A stretch of DNA of 64,000 bases from Mycobacterium seoulense (GTDB taxonomy: Bacteria > Actinomycetota > Actinomycetes > Mycobacteriales > Mycobacteriaceae): the NCBI RefSeq assembly GCF_010731595.1, contig NZ_AP022582.1, positions 1,612,001 through 1,676,000 of the forward strand, given 5' to 3'. Positions 1 to 10,844 of the stretch are shown one piece after another. The notes under the pieces are model-generated. The model searched no databases and was not told the origin of the DNA. It worked only from the letters and a program-made list of their open reading frames with translations. Positions within the stretch are counted from its first letter, which is position 1. Each line of letters starts with the position of its first letter. Made by a program: the position numbers and the translations under genes.

Positions 1-572
1 CGCTCTGGGACGCCGAGGATGTCGCTGATGATTGCGACCGGAAGCTGCGAGCAATACCGGCCGACGATGTCGACGACCTGGGAGGAGCCGGACTCGGCGG
101 CCAGCGAATCCAACAGCTCGGCCGCGGTGTCCTCGACCCGATCCCGCAATGCGGCGACCGCCCGGGGGGTGAAGACCGCCGAGACCGTCTTGCGGTAGCG
201 GGTGTGGTCTGGCGGCTCGACGGCGAGCAGCGACGGCGCGCGGAGCGGGTGCAGCAGGTCGTCGCGGGTGCGGCCCTCCAGCCAGCGCAACGGCCGCGGC
301 AGATTCGCGCCGAACACCAGCACGCGGAAGTCGTCGGAGCGCAGCAACTCATGGGCGAGCGCATGGTCGGCCGTGAGGTAACTGACGCGGCCCTTGACCA
401 ACGGCCCCGCGGCCCGGAACTCGTCGTAGAAGGGCGCCGGGTTTTCGGCCACCCCGGGATCGGCGATCAGCCTGGCGTGCAAGTCACCCCGGCGGACCCC
501 GAGCGTCGCGACGCCCCGGATGAACCCGTGCATCGCCAACCAGTGCAGTCGTTCCTTCACCGGCCCCTCCAT
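1..572 (-). CDS. cyp140: Cytochrome P450, CYP140-like (N-terminal part; gene runs off the left edge)
   Basis: About 190 codons of the amino-terminal part of a P450 read from an ATG at 572 towards the window edge. The C-helix region with DHTRYRK, followed by FTPRAV, is typical of bacterial class I P450s. The heme-binding cysteine lies outside the window. Directly upstream on the same strand are the LppE-like lipoprotein, an SDR and an SRPBCC gene, which is the neighbourhood of CYP140 (Rv1880c) in M. tuberculosis. The family assignment rests mainly on that order. The substrate is unknown. A heme monooxygenase needing ferredoxin and a reductase is expected. Confidence 0.85.
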   Translation of the reverse strand, partial: MEGPVKERLHWLAMHGFIRGVATLGVRRGDLHARLIADPGVAENPAPFYDEFRAAGPLVKGRVSYLTADHALAHELLRSDDFRVLVFGANLPRPLRWLEGRTRDDLLHPLRAPSLLAVEPPDHTRYRKTVSAVFTPRAVAALRDRVEDTAAELLDSLAAESGSSQVVDIVGRYCSQLPVAIISDILGVPE

Positions 573-615
573 CGATCGATGCCACCGAGCCTAGGCCCGA
601 ACGCCCCGGCCCGGG

Positions 616-1038
616 TCAGCACTCGGCGATGATCTTGAATTCTGTCGTCACCGTTTTGTTGGGGTTGCTGCTGTTGATGCCGTAGGCGCTGCCGGTGATC
701 GTGTACGCGTCGTTGGTGACGTCGGCGTGCGCGTCGCCCACGCCGCCTTCCCAGAAGCTGCCGGTGAACCCGTCGACGTTGCGGATCTTCACCCACTGGG
801 GCATCACCCGGTAACCACTGGTCAGCACGACCGCCTCGACGCCGCCGTCGCGGTCCTTGATGTCGATGGTGCGGTACTGCTGGGTCTGGCTGCACGCCGG
901 GGGGCGCGTGGTGTGGGTGGCGCCGTCGATGGTCAGGCGGGCCGCTTTTCGGGGTACCGTCTGCGCACCGCCGCACCCGGCGACGCTGACGACTACCGCC
1001 ACCAGGGCCAAAACGACTGTGAGCAACCGATTTTGCAC
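616..1038 (-). CDS. lppE: LppE-like lipoprotein
   Basis: A 140-residue lipoprotein precursor. The hydrophobic signal segment (residues 6-20) ends in the lipobox VAGC, so Cys22 should be lipidated and the protein anchored outside the membrane. The mature part is small and rich in beta-type sequence, with no catalytic motif seen. Size and position between CYP140 and an SDR gene match LppE (Rv1881c). It starts 12 bp after the SDR stop, so the two are probably cotranscribed. Function is unknown in the family. Confidence 0.85.
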   Translation of the reverse strand: MQNRLLTVVLALVAVVVSVAGCGGAQTVPRKAARLTIDGATHTTRPPACSQTQQYRTIDIKDRDGGVEAVVLTSGYRVMPQWVKIRNVDGFTGSFWEGGVGDAHADVTNDAYTITGSAYGINSSNPNKTVTTEFKIIAEC

Positions 1039-1050
1039 CAGCCGACCTCC

Positions 1051-1881
1051 TTACTGCCGCTTCGGCATCAGCGCGGGTAGCGACTTGACGATGCTGCGTC
1101 GTACGAATTCCGGACTCAGACCCTTGAACAAGTCGATCAATCGGATGCTGCGGGGCACGTACCAATGCAACCGCTTCGGGTTGTGGTAAGCCTGCCATGC
1201 CGTTTCCGCCACACTGCTGGCCGGCATCAACCGCAGCATGCCCTTCTTGGGCGCGGCGGCGCGCAGTTCCTCCGCCGTCATGGGCGTGCCGCCGTCCGAG
1301 TGGTTGGTCGTCGTGGTCAGGATTGCGGTGTCGATCAGGCCGGGCAGGACGTCGGCGACCCGCACCCCGTGCCGGTGCCATTCCACGCTCAGCGCCTCGG
1401 TCAAGCCCTTGACCGCGTGCTTGGTCGACGAATACACGGCCAGGCGGGGCATGCCGTACGTCGCCGACGAGGACGACGTCGAGAACATCAGGCTGCCCGG
1501 GGCCTTCTTCAGGTACGGCAACGATGCGTAGGCGCCGCTGAGCACCGCCTTGAAGTTGATGTCGACCACGCGCATGGCGGCCTCGTATGGCACGTCCTCG
1601 AACCAGCCGGATTCACCGATCCCGGCGTTGTTCCACATCATGTCGAGGCCGCCGCCACCGTTGCCGGCGCAGAAGTCGGCCAGGGCGCCCTCGAGCGCCG
1701 CCCTGTCCGTCACGTCAACCCGGCGGGTCCACAGCCGGCCGCCACCCAGTTCTTGTTGCAGGGTGGTCAGGCCGTCGTCGTTGCGGTCCACGGCGCCGAC
1801 CCGCCAGCCCTTGGCGTGGAACAGCTTTGCGCCCTCCCGACCCATGCCGCTGCCCGCGCCGGTGATGAAGACCGATTTCAC
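1051..1881 (-). CDS. Short-chain dehydrogenase/reductase
   Basis: A 276-residue SDR with a GTG start. The Rossmann motif TGAGSGMG lies at residues 7-14, NNAG near residue 87, and the catalytic YSSTK with its upstream serine stretch near residue 150. It should be an NAD(P)H-dependent oxidoreductase of the classical SDR type; the substrate is unknown. It begins 6 bp after the SRPBCC gene and runs into lppE, forming a minus-strand operon. It corresponds in position to Rv1882c. Confidence 0.9.
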   Translation of the reverse strand: MKSVFITGAGSGMGREGAKLFHAKGWRVGAVDRNDDGLTTLQQELGGGRLWTRRVDVTDRAALEGALADFCAGNGGGGLDMMWNNAGIGESGWFEDVPYEAAMRVVDINFKAVLSGAYASLPYLKKAPGSLMFSTSSSSATYGMPRLAVYSSTKHAVKGLTEALSVEWHRHGVRVADVLPGLIDTAILTTTTNHSDGGTPMTAEELRAAAPKKGMLRLMPASSVAETAWQAYHNPKRLHWYVPRSIRLIDLFKGLSPEFVRRSIVKSLPALMPKRQ

Positions 1882-1887
1882 GGCGCG

Positions 1888-2343
1888 TCAGTCCGCCTCG
1901 ACCACATCTTTGATGCGGTTCAGGGTTTTGGTCATGTCGCGGACGTTGCGCCGCTTGCGCAGAAAACCACCGAACAGCCAGTAGAGGCCGATCCACGGCG
2001 CCGGGTTGAGGCGGAAAGACTCGGTCACGTCCGTGCCGCCACCGCTGGGAGCCAATCGGTAGTGCCAGTTGTTGACCGCCCGATCGCCGAGCAGCACCGC
2101 AAAGCCGAATTCGCGGCCCGGTTCACACGCGGTGACCTCGCACGTCGTCCAATACACCGGCCCGATCTCGTTACGCCGCACATGACCGCGGAATTTGGCG
2201 CCGAGGGCCGGGCCGTTCGCGTCGCCCAGCCATTCGGCCTCAAACACCTCGGGGGAGAACCGTCCGATGTTGCCGACGTTTGCGATCAGATCCCAGATCT
2301 TGTCCGCAGACGCCGCCATGTGAACGGTGGCCGAACCTTCCAT
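1888..2343 (-). CDS. SRPBCC (polyketide cyclase/START-like) protein
   Basis: A 151-residue small-ligand-binding protein of the SRPBCC fold. The opening VHMAASADKIWDLIANVGN is the usual first strand and helices of this family, and Trp-rich strands follow. I prefer the ATG at 2343; a TTG at 2355 in the same frame would add four residues. It is the first gene of the operon with the SDR and lppE, and matches the position of Rv1883c. Ligand unknown. It may feed or protect a hydrophobic substrate for the neighbouring reductase, which is inference. Confidence 0.82.
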   Translation of the reverse strand: MEGSATVHMAASADKIWDLIANVGNIGRFSPEVFEAEWLGDANGPALGAKFRGHVRRNEIGPVYWTTCEVTACEPGREFGFAVLLGDRAVNNWHYRLAPSGGGTDVTESFRLNPAPWIGLYWLFGGFLRKRRNVRDMTKTLNRIKDVVEAD

Positions 2344-2399
2344 GGCCTGATCCAAACACAGCTTCGCGTTCGGTCATAGACCGCGAGGGCGGTTGATCG

Positions 2400-2942
<543 letters not shown>

Positions 2943-3527
2943 TTATTGCTGGCAATATGACCGCGTTGCTAACGCCAGCGCCCGTTGATAGAGGCCGTCG
3001 AGCCGGCGCCCGCGGACGACGCCGCGCGTGGCGGCGTCGAGCTGCGCGGCGCACGCCGGCGAATGCAGCAGGTCCCAATGGGCCACCACCTGGGACAGCA
3101 TCACTTGATTGAGGTCGTCGATCGCTGACCGCGACGCCGACAGGTCCGCCGCCTCGGTCGGGGCGGACCCGGGATCGAGCTTCCATTGCGCGAACCGGCT
3201 GTATTCGATCCCCTCGGTCGCGCTGATCTGGTCGGCGAAGAGCCGGGTCACGTAATCGGCGTCGATCTGCTGGACCGAGGCCTGGGCGGCCATCTTCGCG
3301 AGCTCTAGCTGGGCGCGGCCCTGGTCTTCGATGGCCCCGTGGGTGGTCCACTTGAAAGCGGCGACCGGCTCGGCGATCCGTAGGCGCTGCGCGGCGGCGT
3401 CGACCAGCCCGGTGAGTGAACTCGTCTCGTCCGCTCTCGCCGGCGGCGCCGCCAGGATCGCCAGCCCGGCGAGCATGCCGCCGCAGCAGCGGGCAACGAG
3501 AGCGGTGCGGCGGTTGGCCATGACCAT
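2943..3527 (-). CDS. Secreted chorismate mutase (AroQ gamma class)
   Basis: A 194-residue precursor with a signal peptide (residues 10-32, cleavage expected after ARA before DETSS). The helical body carries [13 protein letters not shown], then a long helix and [21 protein letters not shown], as in the exported AroQ gamma enzymes that turn chorismate into prephenate outside the cytoplasm. Cysteines near the C-terminus (SPACAAQ and YCQQ) could form the known disulfide. A second ATG at 3521 is equally possible. It is the neighbour of rpfC and antigen 85B, as Rv1885c is. Confidence 0.9.
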   Translation of the reverse strand: MVMANRRTALVARCCGGMLAGLAILAAPPARADETSSLTGLVDAAAQRLRIAEPVAAFKWTTHGAIEDQGRAQLELAKMAAQASVQQIDADYVTRLFADQISATEGIEYSRFAQWKLDPGSAPTEAADLSASRSAIDDLNQVMLSQVVAHWDLLHSPACAAQLDAATRGVVRGRRLDGLYQRALALATRSYCQQ

Positions 3528-3580
3528 GATTCTGCGGCAGCCCCGCTACCCGGACCTTTTCGAGTTAGCCTGAATTGCTG

Positions 3581-4198
3581 ATGTCGTCGCCAATGGACAG
3601 CCGCGGCCCGCGCCGGGTCGGTGGCAAGCGCGGGAAATCGTTGCGCTCGAAGCGAATTCGCGCGCTGCTCGCCCTTGCGCTGGCGATCCCCTTGCTGCTG
3701 GGTGCGGCGTTCCTGCTCATCGATCGCCTCCATTCGACGCCCGCCGACGCGCTCGAGCATCCCGCCAGCCCGGTGAACGACGAGCAGTCGCGGGCTCAGG
3801 CCGTCCAGTCGGCCCAGAACGTGGTCAGCACGACGGGCCTGCAGACGTCGTCGGCCGGCTACTCACTGATGTCCTGCAAAGACCGCGACGACCCGCCGTA
3901 TCAAGGCTCGATATACCTGACCTTCTCGCTGCCCGCGGGGGCACCCGCCGACACCTACTTCGCCCGCATTGCGGCGACGCTGGCCCAGCACGGCTGGGCC
4001 GAGGGCCTGCCCCCCAACAACCACGCCTTCGCCAAGACGCTCACCAAGGACGCGGTCACGGTGATCGTTTACCGCCACGACGACGAACCCCGTCTGGGCG
4101 TCCTGCGCGTCTACGGTGAGTGCCGCAACATGAACGACCACCGCCGGGACGCGGCGGCATGGACCGATGTCACCGACCAGTTCCCCAGGACGAGTTGA
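3581..4198 (+). CDS. Membrane-anchored or exported hypothetical protein
   Basis: About 205 residues. A basic N-terminus (RVGGKRGKSLRSKRIR) precedes one membrane segment (LLALALAIPLLLGAAFLLI), leaving a soluble domain outside the membrane with a cysteine in MSCKDRDD and another near GECRN. The domain has the look of a small secreted beta/alpha protein; no family recognised. Start choice is open: TTG 3575, ATG 3581 and ATG 3593 share the frame and no clear Shine-Dalgarno site is visible. It is not part of the M. tuberculosis order between Rv1885c and Rv1886c as I recall it. Confidence 0.75.
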   Translation: MSSPMDSRGPRRVGGKRGKSLRSKRIRALLALALAIPLLLGAAFLLIDRLHSTPADALEHPASPVNDEQSRAQAVQSAQNVVSTTGLQTSSAGYSLMSCKDRDDPPYQGSIYLTFSLPAGAPADTYFARIAATLAQHGWAEGLPPNNHAFAKTLTKDAVTVIVYRHDDEPRLGVLRVYGECRNMNDHRRDAAAWTDVTDQFPRTS

Positions 4199-4226
4199 AC
4201 GGCCGGCCACAGAGGGCCATGACGTG

Positions 4227-4263
4227 CTACTGCGCCCGACGGCGTCGTCGTCGGGCGCAGTAG
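4227..4263. terminator. Perfect 15-bp hairpin between convergent genes
   Basis: CTACTGCGCCCGACG and its exact complement flank a 7-base loop. It sits in the 85-bp gap between the exported-protein gene and fbpB, which converge here, so it probably stops transcription from both sides. No U-tract follows, as is usual in mycobacteria. Confidence 0.75.
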
Positions 4264-4283
4264 CGATCTCGGGACAGGTGAGG

Positions 4284-5870
<1,587 letters not shown>

Positions 5871-6983
5871 ATGAGTTTGGACACGGTACTTGGGCTATCA
5901 GTGACGCCGACCGCTATGGGGTGGGTGCTCGCTGAGGGGCACGGCGCGGACGGCACCATCCTGGATCATCAGGAGCTGGCGCTGCACGTCGGCCGCGGTG
6001 CGCGCGCCGTCGGTACTGCGGAGCAGGTGGCGGACGAGATCGCGCGGGTGGAAGCGCAGGCGGCTGCGAGCGACCACCGGCTGCGGGTCATCGGGGTCAC
6101 CTGGAGCGACGACGCATGCGCGCAGGCCGCCCTGCTGCTCGAATCGTTGACCGACGCGGGCTTCGACAACGTCGTGCCCGTCCGCCAACTCGAGGCCGTC
6201 GAGACACTGGCACAGGCCATCGCACCGGTGATCGGCTACCAGCAGACCGCGGTCTGCATCCTCGAACCCGACTCGACGACCGTCGTCATGGTCGACACCC
6301 ACGGCGGCGAAACGCAAACGGCTACCAAGCAGGTGCGCGGCGGCTTCGACGGGCTGACTCGATGGCTGACCGGCATGTTCGACCGCAACGGGTGGCAGCC
6401 GGGCGGCGTTGTCGTCGTAGGCGCGCACAACGACATCGACGGCTTCTCCTGGCATCTCGAAAATACGCTGCCCGTACCAGTTTTCGTGCAGACGATGGCG
6501 CAAGTGACCATCGCGCGGGGCGCGGCGCTCACCGCGGCCCGAAGCACCGAGTTCACCGACGACCAACTGGTCGTGCACCCCGGGGAACCGGTCACCACGC
6601 CCACGGCACCGCGGAAGCTGCCGTACACCGGGGCTGTGACCACCCTGGCCGCCGGGGTGGTCACCTTCGTCTCGTCGATATCGCTCGCGGTCGGCCTTCA
6701 GCTGGCTCCGGCCAGCAACTCCGCCCCGCGGAACGAGGTACATGCGCCGCCACCGCAGGTCGCCGAGGCTGTGGCACCGCCCCCGGTCGTCGCGCCGCTG
6801 ACGCCGCAGCCGAAAGCGCCCGTCAGAGAACCGATCACGGAACCCGCCGCGCCGGACGTGCAGCAGCCGGACACCAACGGCCGCCAGTCCTACCTGACGC
6901 GAGTGCTCGAGCACATACCGGCCGACGCCGGCGACTCGACGGGTGATTCGGCGCCGCAGCCGCCCACCCAGCCGCAGCCCTGA
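5871..6983 (+). CDS. DUF7159-type mycobacterial protein with one membrane segment
   Basis: A 370-residue protein. The opening MSLDTVLGLSVTPTAMGWVL followed by a GADGTILDH element is shared by a family found widely in mycobacteria (I recall it as DUF7159). The N-terminal ~230 residues look like an actin/Hsp70-type ATPase fold with repeated glycine turns (VVVVGAHNDIDGF). A membrane helix (TLAAGVVTFVSSISLAVGL) follows near residue 260, then a long Pro/Ala-rich tail. It would be membrane-bound with the globular domain probably inside. It lies at the position of Rv1887. Function unknown. Confidence 0.75.
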   Translation: MSLDTVLGLSVTPTAMGWVLAEGHGADGTILDHQELALHVGRGARAVGTAEQVADEIARVEAQAAASDHRLRVIGVTWSDDACAQAALLLESLTDAGFDNVVPVRQLEAVETLAQAIAPVIGYQQTAVCILEPDSTTVVMVDTHGGETQTATKQVRGGFDGLTRWLTGMFDRNGWQPGGVVVVGAHNDIDGFSWHLENTLPVPVFVQTMAQVTIARGAALTAARSTEFTDDQLVVHPGEPVTTPTAPRKLPYTGAVTTLAAGVVTFVSSISLAVGLQLAPASNSAPRNEVHAPPPQVAEAVAPPPVVAPLTPQPKAPVREPITEPAAPDVQQPDTNGRQSYLTRVLEHIPADAGDSTGDSAPQPPTQPQP

Positions 6984-7004
6984 CGCCGGCGCCGGGCCGG
7001 CGGC

Positions 7005-7553
7005 TCAGGCGCCTTTCGCGTGAGTCGCGGTGAAGGACACCGAAACGTCATTGGCGACCTGGACCGAGCCCATCAGCAGTGAGTAGGGCTTGACGCCGTA
7101 ATCCGTTTGGCGAACGGCGGATTCGACCGTCATCCGCCACGCGTCGCCGAGATCCTCGGTGCGCACATCGACGACGTGCGTTCGGGACTTGCCGCGGATG
7201 TGCAGCTTGCCGGTCAGGCGGTACCCGTCGCCGGCCTTCTCGATGGTGTCTGCGGCATAACGGATCTCGGGAAACCTGCCGGCGTCCAACGATTTCAACG
7301 CGTTCGATTTCACCAGGGTCTTTTCCGGGCCGGACAAGCCTTTGACACCGCCCTCGCCGCGCACCACCTCAAAGGAATCGACCTCGACGGCCAACTCCGC
7401 GGTGAGTGGTTCGGCGCCCGCCCAAGCCACGGTGGCCTCCCAGCGCGTCATCGTGATGGTGAGCCGATGGCCCATCCGCGCCGCCCTGCCGGTGACGCCG
7501 GTGCGGATCAACAACTCACCGTCGGATGGGGTGAGGGTCCATAGCTCGGTCAC
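7005..7553 (-). CDS. YceI-family lipid-binding protein
   Basis: A 182-residue protein with the lipocalin-like pattern of the YceI family: WTLTPSDGELLIRTG at the start, FPEIRYAADTIE in the middle and GKLHIRGKSRTHVVDV near the C-terminus. Members bind isoprenoid or amide lipids. No signal peptide is visible, so it is probably cytosolic. It follows the alcohol dehydrogenase by 13 bp and closes the CYP125-like operon, suggesting a hydrophobic substrate shared by the three proteins (inference). Confidence 0.8.
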   Translation of the reverse strand: MTELWTLTPSDGELLIRTGVTGRAARMGHRLTITMTRWEATVAWAGAEPLTAELAVEVDSFEVVRGEGGVKGLSGPEKTLVKSNALKSLDAGRFPEIRYAADTIEKAGDGYRLTGKLHIRGKSRTHVVDVRTEDLGDAWRMTVESAVRQTDYGVKPYSLLMGSVQVANDVSVSFTATHAKGA

Positions 7554-7566
7554 GGACGGACCGTCA

Positions 7567-8580
7567 TCACATTGTCAGCACCGTGCGGTAGTGCGCGCGG
7601 CCCTCTTCCAACGCCGCGTAGCCCTCGGCGGCCTGTGCCAGCGGCAACTCCTCGATCCAGGCCCGGACACCGGACAGGACCGCGAAGTGCATCGTGTCTT
7701 CGACGTCTTTCGCCGTGCCGGAGGGATGACCGATCACACTGAGCCCCGGGGTGATCAATTGGACCGGGCTGATCGGCAGGGGATCGGGGGTCACGCCGAT
7801 GGTGACCAGTTGGCCTTGCGGCAGCAGCCCGCCGACGGTGTCCGCCATGGCGGCGGAGTTACCGGCGGTGGCCAGCACGACCGCGACTCCACCCAAGGCC
7901 TGCAACGCTTCTGCGACATCACCGCTGGTGGAGTCGACGTAGTGATGGGCCCCCAATTTCCTGGCGTCTTCGGCTTTGGCGGTACCACGGGCGATGGCAA
8001 CGGTCTCGAAACCCATCGCACGAGCGAACTGCACCCCGAGATGGCCGAGCCCGCCGACGCCCAGGATCGCCACCCGGTCACCGGGCACGGCGTTGGTCTG
8101 GCGCAGCGCGTGGTAGGTGGTGACCCCCGCGCAGCCCATCGGCGCGGCCTCCACGTCGGAGAGCTCCGACGGAATCCGGGCCAGCGAGCTGACCGGTACC
8201 GTCACCGACTCCGCGTACCCGCCGGGGTAGTGCCAGCTCGGCACCTTACCGTTCGCGCAGTGGATGAAAATCCCCCTGCGGCACGGATCGCAGTGATAAC
8301 AGCAGCCGCCGAACCACCCCACCGCCACCCGGTCGCCGACCGCGAACTCTTCGACGCCGTCGCCGAGTTCGGCGATCCTCCCGGCAATTTCGTGCCCCGG
8401 GGTCAGTGGCCAGGACATGTTCGGGAAGCCGCCGTTCACGAAGGCGCGGTCGGTCCCGCATATCCCACACGCGGTGACCGCAATCCGCACCTCGTCACGA
8501 CCGGGCGGCGTTGTTTCGACATCGGCGAGCTCCAGTGGGCCGCCCACGGACTGTATCCGCACGGCTTGATGTGTCGGCAT
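7567..8580 (-). CDS. Zinc-dependent alcohol dehydrogenase
   Basis: A 337-residue medium-chain dehydrogenase. The catalytic zinc ligands are Cys in CGICGTD (near residue 38) and His in GHE (near residue 62). The structural-zinc loop reads CCYHCDPCRRGIFIHC and the nucleotide-binding motif is GVGGLGHLG (near residue 175). It oxidises an alcohol or reduces an aldehyde with NAD(P). The gene lies 24 bp downstream of the CYP125-like P450 and could carry out the next oxidation of its hydroxylated product (inference from operon order). Confidence 0.9.
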   Translation of the reverse strand: MPTHQAVRIQSVGGPLELADVETTPPGRDEVRIAVTACGICGTDRAFVNGGFPNMSWPLTPGHEIAGRIAELGDGVEEFAVGDRVAVGWFGGCCYHCDPCRRGIFIHCANGKVPSWHYPGGYAESVTVPVSSLARIPSELSDVEAAPMGCAGVTTYHALRQTNAVPGDRVAILGVGGLGHLGVQFARAMGFETVAIARGTAKAEDARKLGAHHYVDSTSGDVAEALQALGGVAVVLATAGNSAAMADTVGGLLPQGQLVTIGVTPDPLPISPVQLITPGLSVIGHPSGTAKDVEDTMHFAVLSGVRAWIEELPLAQAAEGYAALEEGRAHYRTVLTM

Positions 8581-8604
8581 CGGCTTAGCCTAGTGCGCGA
8601 CAGG

Positions 8605-9876
8605 TTATTTCGCCGCGCCGACGGTGTGGTAGTCGACCTGCCAGTGCTTGATCCCGTTGAGCCAGCCCGAGCGGAGGCGCTCCGGCTTTCCGATCGATTC
8701 CAAGTTGGGGATGCCGTCGGCGATCGCGTTGAACATCAGGTCGATGGTCATCCGCGCCAGGTTCGCCCCGATGCAGTAATGGGCACCGGTGCCACCGAAA
8801 CCCACGTGCGGGTTGGGGTCGCGCAGGATGTTGAAGGTGAACGGGTCGTCGAACACGTCCTCGTCGAAATTGGCGGAGCGGTAGACCATCACCACCCGCT
8901 GCCCCTTCTTGATCTGCACGCCCGACAGTTCGTAGTCCTCCAGCGCGGTGCGCTGGAAGGACGTCACCGGGGTGGCCCACCGGACGATCTCGTCGGCCGC
9001 GGTGGCGGGACGCTCCCGCTTGAACAGCTCCCACTGATCGGGGAAATCGGTGAAGGCCATCATGCCCTGGGTGATGGAGTTGCGAGTGGTCTCGTTGCCG
9101 GCCACCGCCAGCAGGATCACGAAGAAACCGAACTCGTCGTCGGACAGCTTGTGGCCGTCGATGTCGGCCTGGACCAGCTTGGTGACCAGGTCTTCGCCCG
9201 GATTCTTCGCCCGCTCGGCGGCCATCTGCATGCCGTACATGATGAGTTCGACGGACGCGGTCATGGCGTCGTTGCTGGCGAACTCGGGGTCCTGGTCACC
9301 GACCATTTCGTTGGACCAGTGGAAAAGCTTCTTGCGGTCTTCCTGTGGCACGCCCATCAACCCGGCGATGGCCTGCAACGGCAGCTCGCACGACACCTGC
9401 TCGACGAAGTCACCGCGCCCCTCGGCGGCCGCTTCCTCGACGATGCGCCGGGCGCGCTCGGCGAGGTCGCCGCGCAGGCGCTCGATGGCTCGAGGGGTGA
9501 AGGCACGCGAGATGATCTTGCGCAGCCGGGTGTGTTGGGGTGCATCCATATTGAGCAGGACGAACTTGCCGCGTTCGACCTGCTCGTCGACCGTGCCGTC
9601 CTTGTAGCGTGGCAGCGCGGTCTTCTGCAGGCTGGAGAACACGTCGCTGCGCAGCGAAACCTCTTTGACGTCTTTGTGCTTGGACACCACCCAGAAGCCG
9701 CCGTCGTCGAATCCGCCCGCCCCGATCGGCTGCTCGTTCCACCAGATCGGCGCGGTTCGGCGCAGCTCGGCCAGCTCTTCCACCGGCAGCCGCTCGGCGT
9801 GGACGTCCGGGTCGGTGAAGTCGAATCCGGGCGGAAGATTGGGGACCGGCTTGGCGGTTGGCTCGACGGTTGGCAT
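8605..9876 (-). CDS. Cytochrome P450, CYP125 family paralogue
   Basis: A 423-residue P450 very close to the steroid C26/C27-monooxygenase CYP125A1 as I remember it: NLPPGFDFTDPDVHAERLPV near the start, APIWWNEQ, the I-helix AVAGNETTRNS, the K-helix EIVR, and the heme loop GFGGTGAHYCIGANLAR with the thiolate cysteine near residue 370. It is expected to oxidise the side chain of cholest-4-en-3-one or a related sterol. It heads an operon with an alcohol dehydrogenase and a YceI protein. A near-match to the KstR operator lies about 100 bp upstream. It is probably a second CYP125 copy, because the canonical gene sits in the cholesterol cluster elsewhere. Confidence 0.9.
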   Translation of the reverse strand: MPTVEPTAKPVPNLPPGFDFTDPDVHAERLPVEELAELRRTAPIWWNEQPIGAGGFDDGGFWVVSKHKDVKEVSLRSDVFSSLQKTALPRYKDGTVDEQVERGKFVLLNMDAPQHTRLRKIISRAFTPRAIERLRGDLAERARRIVEEAAAEGRGDFVEQVSCELPLQAIAGLMGVPQEDRKKLFHWSNEMVGDQDPEFASNDAMTASVELIMYGMQMAAERAKNPGEDLVTKLVQADIDGHKLSDDEFGFFVILLAVAGNETTRNSITQGMMAFTDFPDQWELFKRERPATAADEIVRWATPVTSFQRTALEDYELSGVQIKKGQRVVMVYRSANFDEDVFDDPFTFNILRDPNPHVGFGGTGAHYCIGANLARMTIDLMFNAIADGIPNLESIGKPERLRSGWLNGIKHWQVDYHTVGAAK

Positions 9877-9978
9877 GGCCCGCTCCTCGATGACGAAGTG
9901 GTCTAGTCGTCTTTGTGCAAATAAACCATTGCCGCACCACGGTTGGGAAGCATTGCGGCAAGATCGCCGGGGCCGAAT

Positions 9979-9992
9979 TGGAACGTGTTCAG
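9979..9992. promoter_or_regulatory. KstR-like operator (13 of 14 positions)
   Basis: TGGAACGTGTTCAG fits the KstR consensus TNNAACNNGTTNNA except for its last base. It lies between the CYP125-like gene and the divergent exported-protein gene, about 100 bp from each start, and its core GAACGTGTTC is palindromic. It would place the P450 operon under control of the cholesterol repressor. Confidence 0.55.
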
Positions 9993-10087
9993 CGTTCCGC
10001 GCCCGGCCGGCCGATACGGTCTTGTGGCCGGCGCCCCGATGGATATGCTTTGGTGCAGGTCACCGGCGACGACAGGCGGGGTGGAAC

Positions 10088-10486
10088 ATGATTCGGGAAC
10101 TGCTCAGCGCCGCTTCTGTAGCGGGCATCGCGATTGGCATGGCGCCGTGCGCGGCCGCGGGGTACGACGGCGACGTGCCGGGCATGAATTATCAGGCGTC
10201 GCTGGGCGCGCCGTGCGACAACTACGAGCGCTTCATCTTCGGTCGAGGCCCCAGCGGCCAGGCCGAGGCGTGCCACTTCCCGCCGCCCAACCAGTTCCCT
10301 GCGGCGACCACCGGGTACTGGGTCATCTCGTACCCGCTGTACGGCGTGCAGCAGGCGGGCGCGAAGTGCCCTGGGCCGCAGGCGGCGGCGCAGTCCGACG
10401 CCGGGCTGCCCATGCTGTGCCTCGGGGAGCGGGGCTGGCAAGAGGGATGGTTCACCGGGGCGGGGTTCTTCCCGCCGGCCGGATGA
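10088..10486 (+). CDS. Small exported protein (Rv1891-like)
   Basis: A 132-residue precursor with a signal peptide (MIRELLSAASVAGIAIGMA, cleavage after AAA or nearby) and a mature part with about four cysteines (PCDNYERF, EACHFPPP, AKCPGPQ, MLCLGE) likely to form disulfides outside the membrane. The tail is aromatic (WFTGAGFFPPAG). Position and size match Rv1891. Function unknown. The next gene starts 11 bp after the stop. Confidence 0.82.
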   Translation: MIRELLSAASVAGIAIGMAPCAAAGYDGDVPGMNYQASLGAPCDNYERFIFGRGPSGQAEACHFPPPNQFPAATTGYWVISYPLYGVQQAGAKCPGPQAAAQSDAGLPMLCLGERGWQEGWFTGAGFFPPAG

Positions 10487-10497
10487 CCGGCTGAGCC

Positions 10498-10788
10498 ATG
10501 GCCGACGCGCGGCCCGCCGCAACGCCGATCCCGCGCTGGCTGCGGTTCGTCCTCGCGTCCGATCGTGCCGGCTCGGCGTGGTACATCGGGACGGGCTTCT
10601 TCTTCGCGCCGGTTCTCGCCGTGCTGTCGCCGTGGCCCACCGTCACCGCGGTGCTGTGGGGGATCATCGGGATGGCCGGGCTGTGGCTCGGCCTGCTGGG
10701 CATCGCGATGGCCGTCGGGCTGGCCCGAATCTTGCGGTCCGGCGCCGAGATCCCCGAATCCTATTGGCGCACCTTGGTGAACTACTAG
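10498..10788 (+). CDS. Small integral membrane protein (Rv1892-like)
   Basis: A 96-residue protein with two membrane helices (about residues 30-48 and 52-80) joined by a short WPTVT turn, and a soluble C-terminus ending ESYWRTLVNY. It follows the exported-protein gene closely and corresponds to Rv1892. No enzymatic motif seen. Confidence 0.8.
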   Translation: MADARPAATPIPRWLRFVLASDRAGSAWYIGTGFFFAPVLAVLSPWPTVTAVLWGIIGMAGLWLGLLGIAMAVGLARILRSGAEIPESYWRTLVNY

Positions 10789-10844
10789 CGCAGCCCGGCC
10801 GGGCTAGAGTCATAGCAACTGTCCTGCGACTAGAGGAGATCGAG

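Noticed and set aside
7342..9906. 854-codon open frame on the plus strand
   Set aside because: It is antisense to the CYP125-like and alcohol dehydrogenase genes; the composition is the mirrored high-GC third-position pattern.
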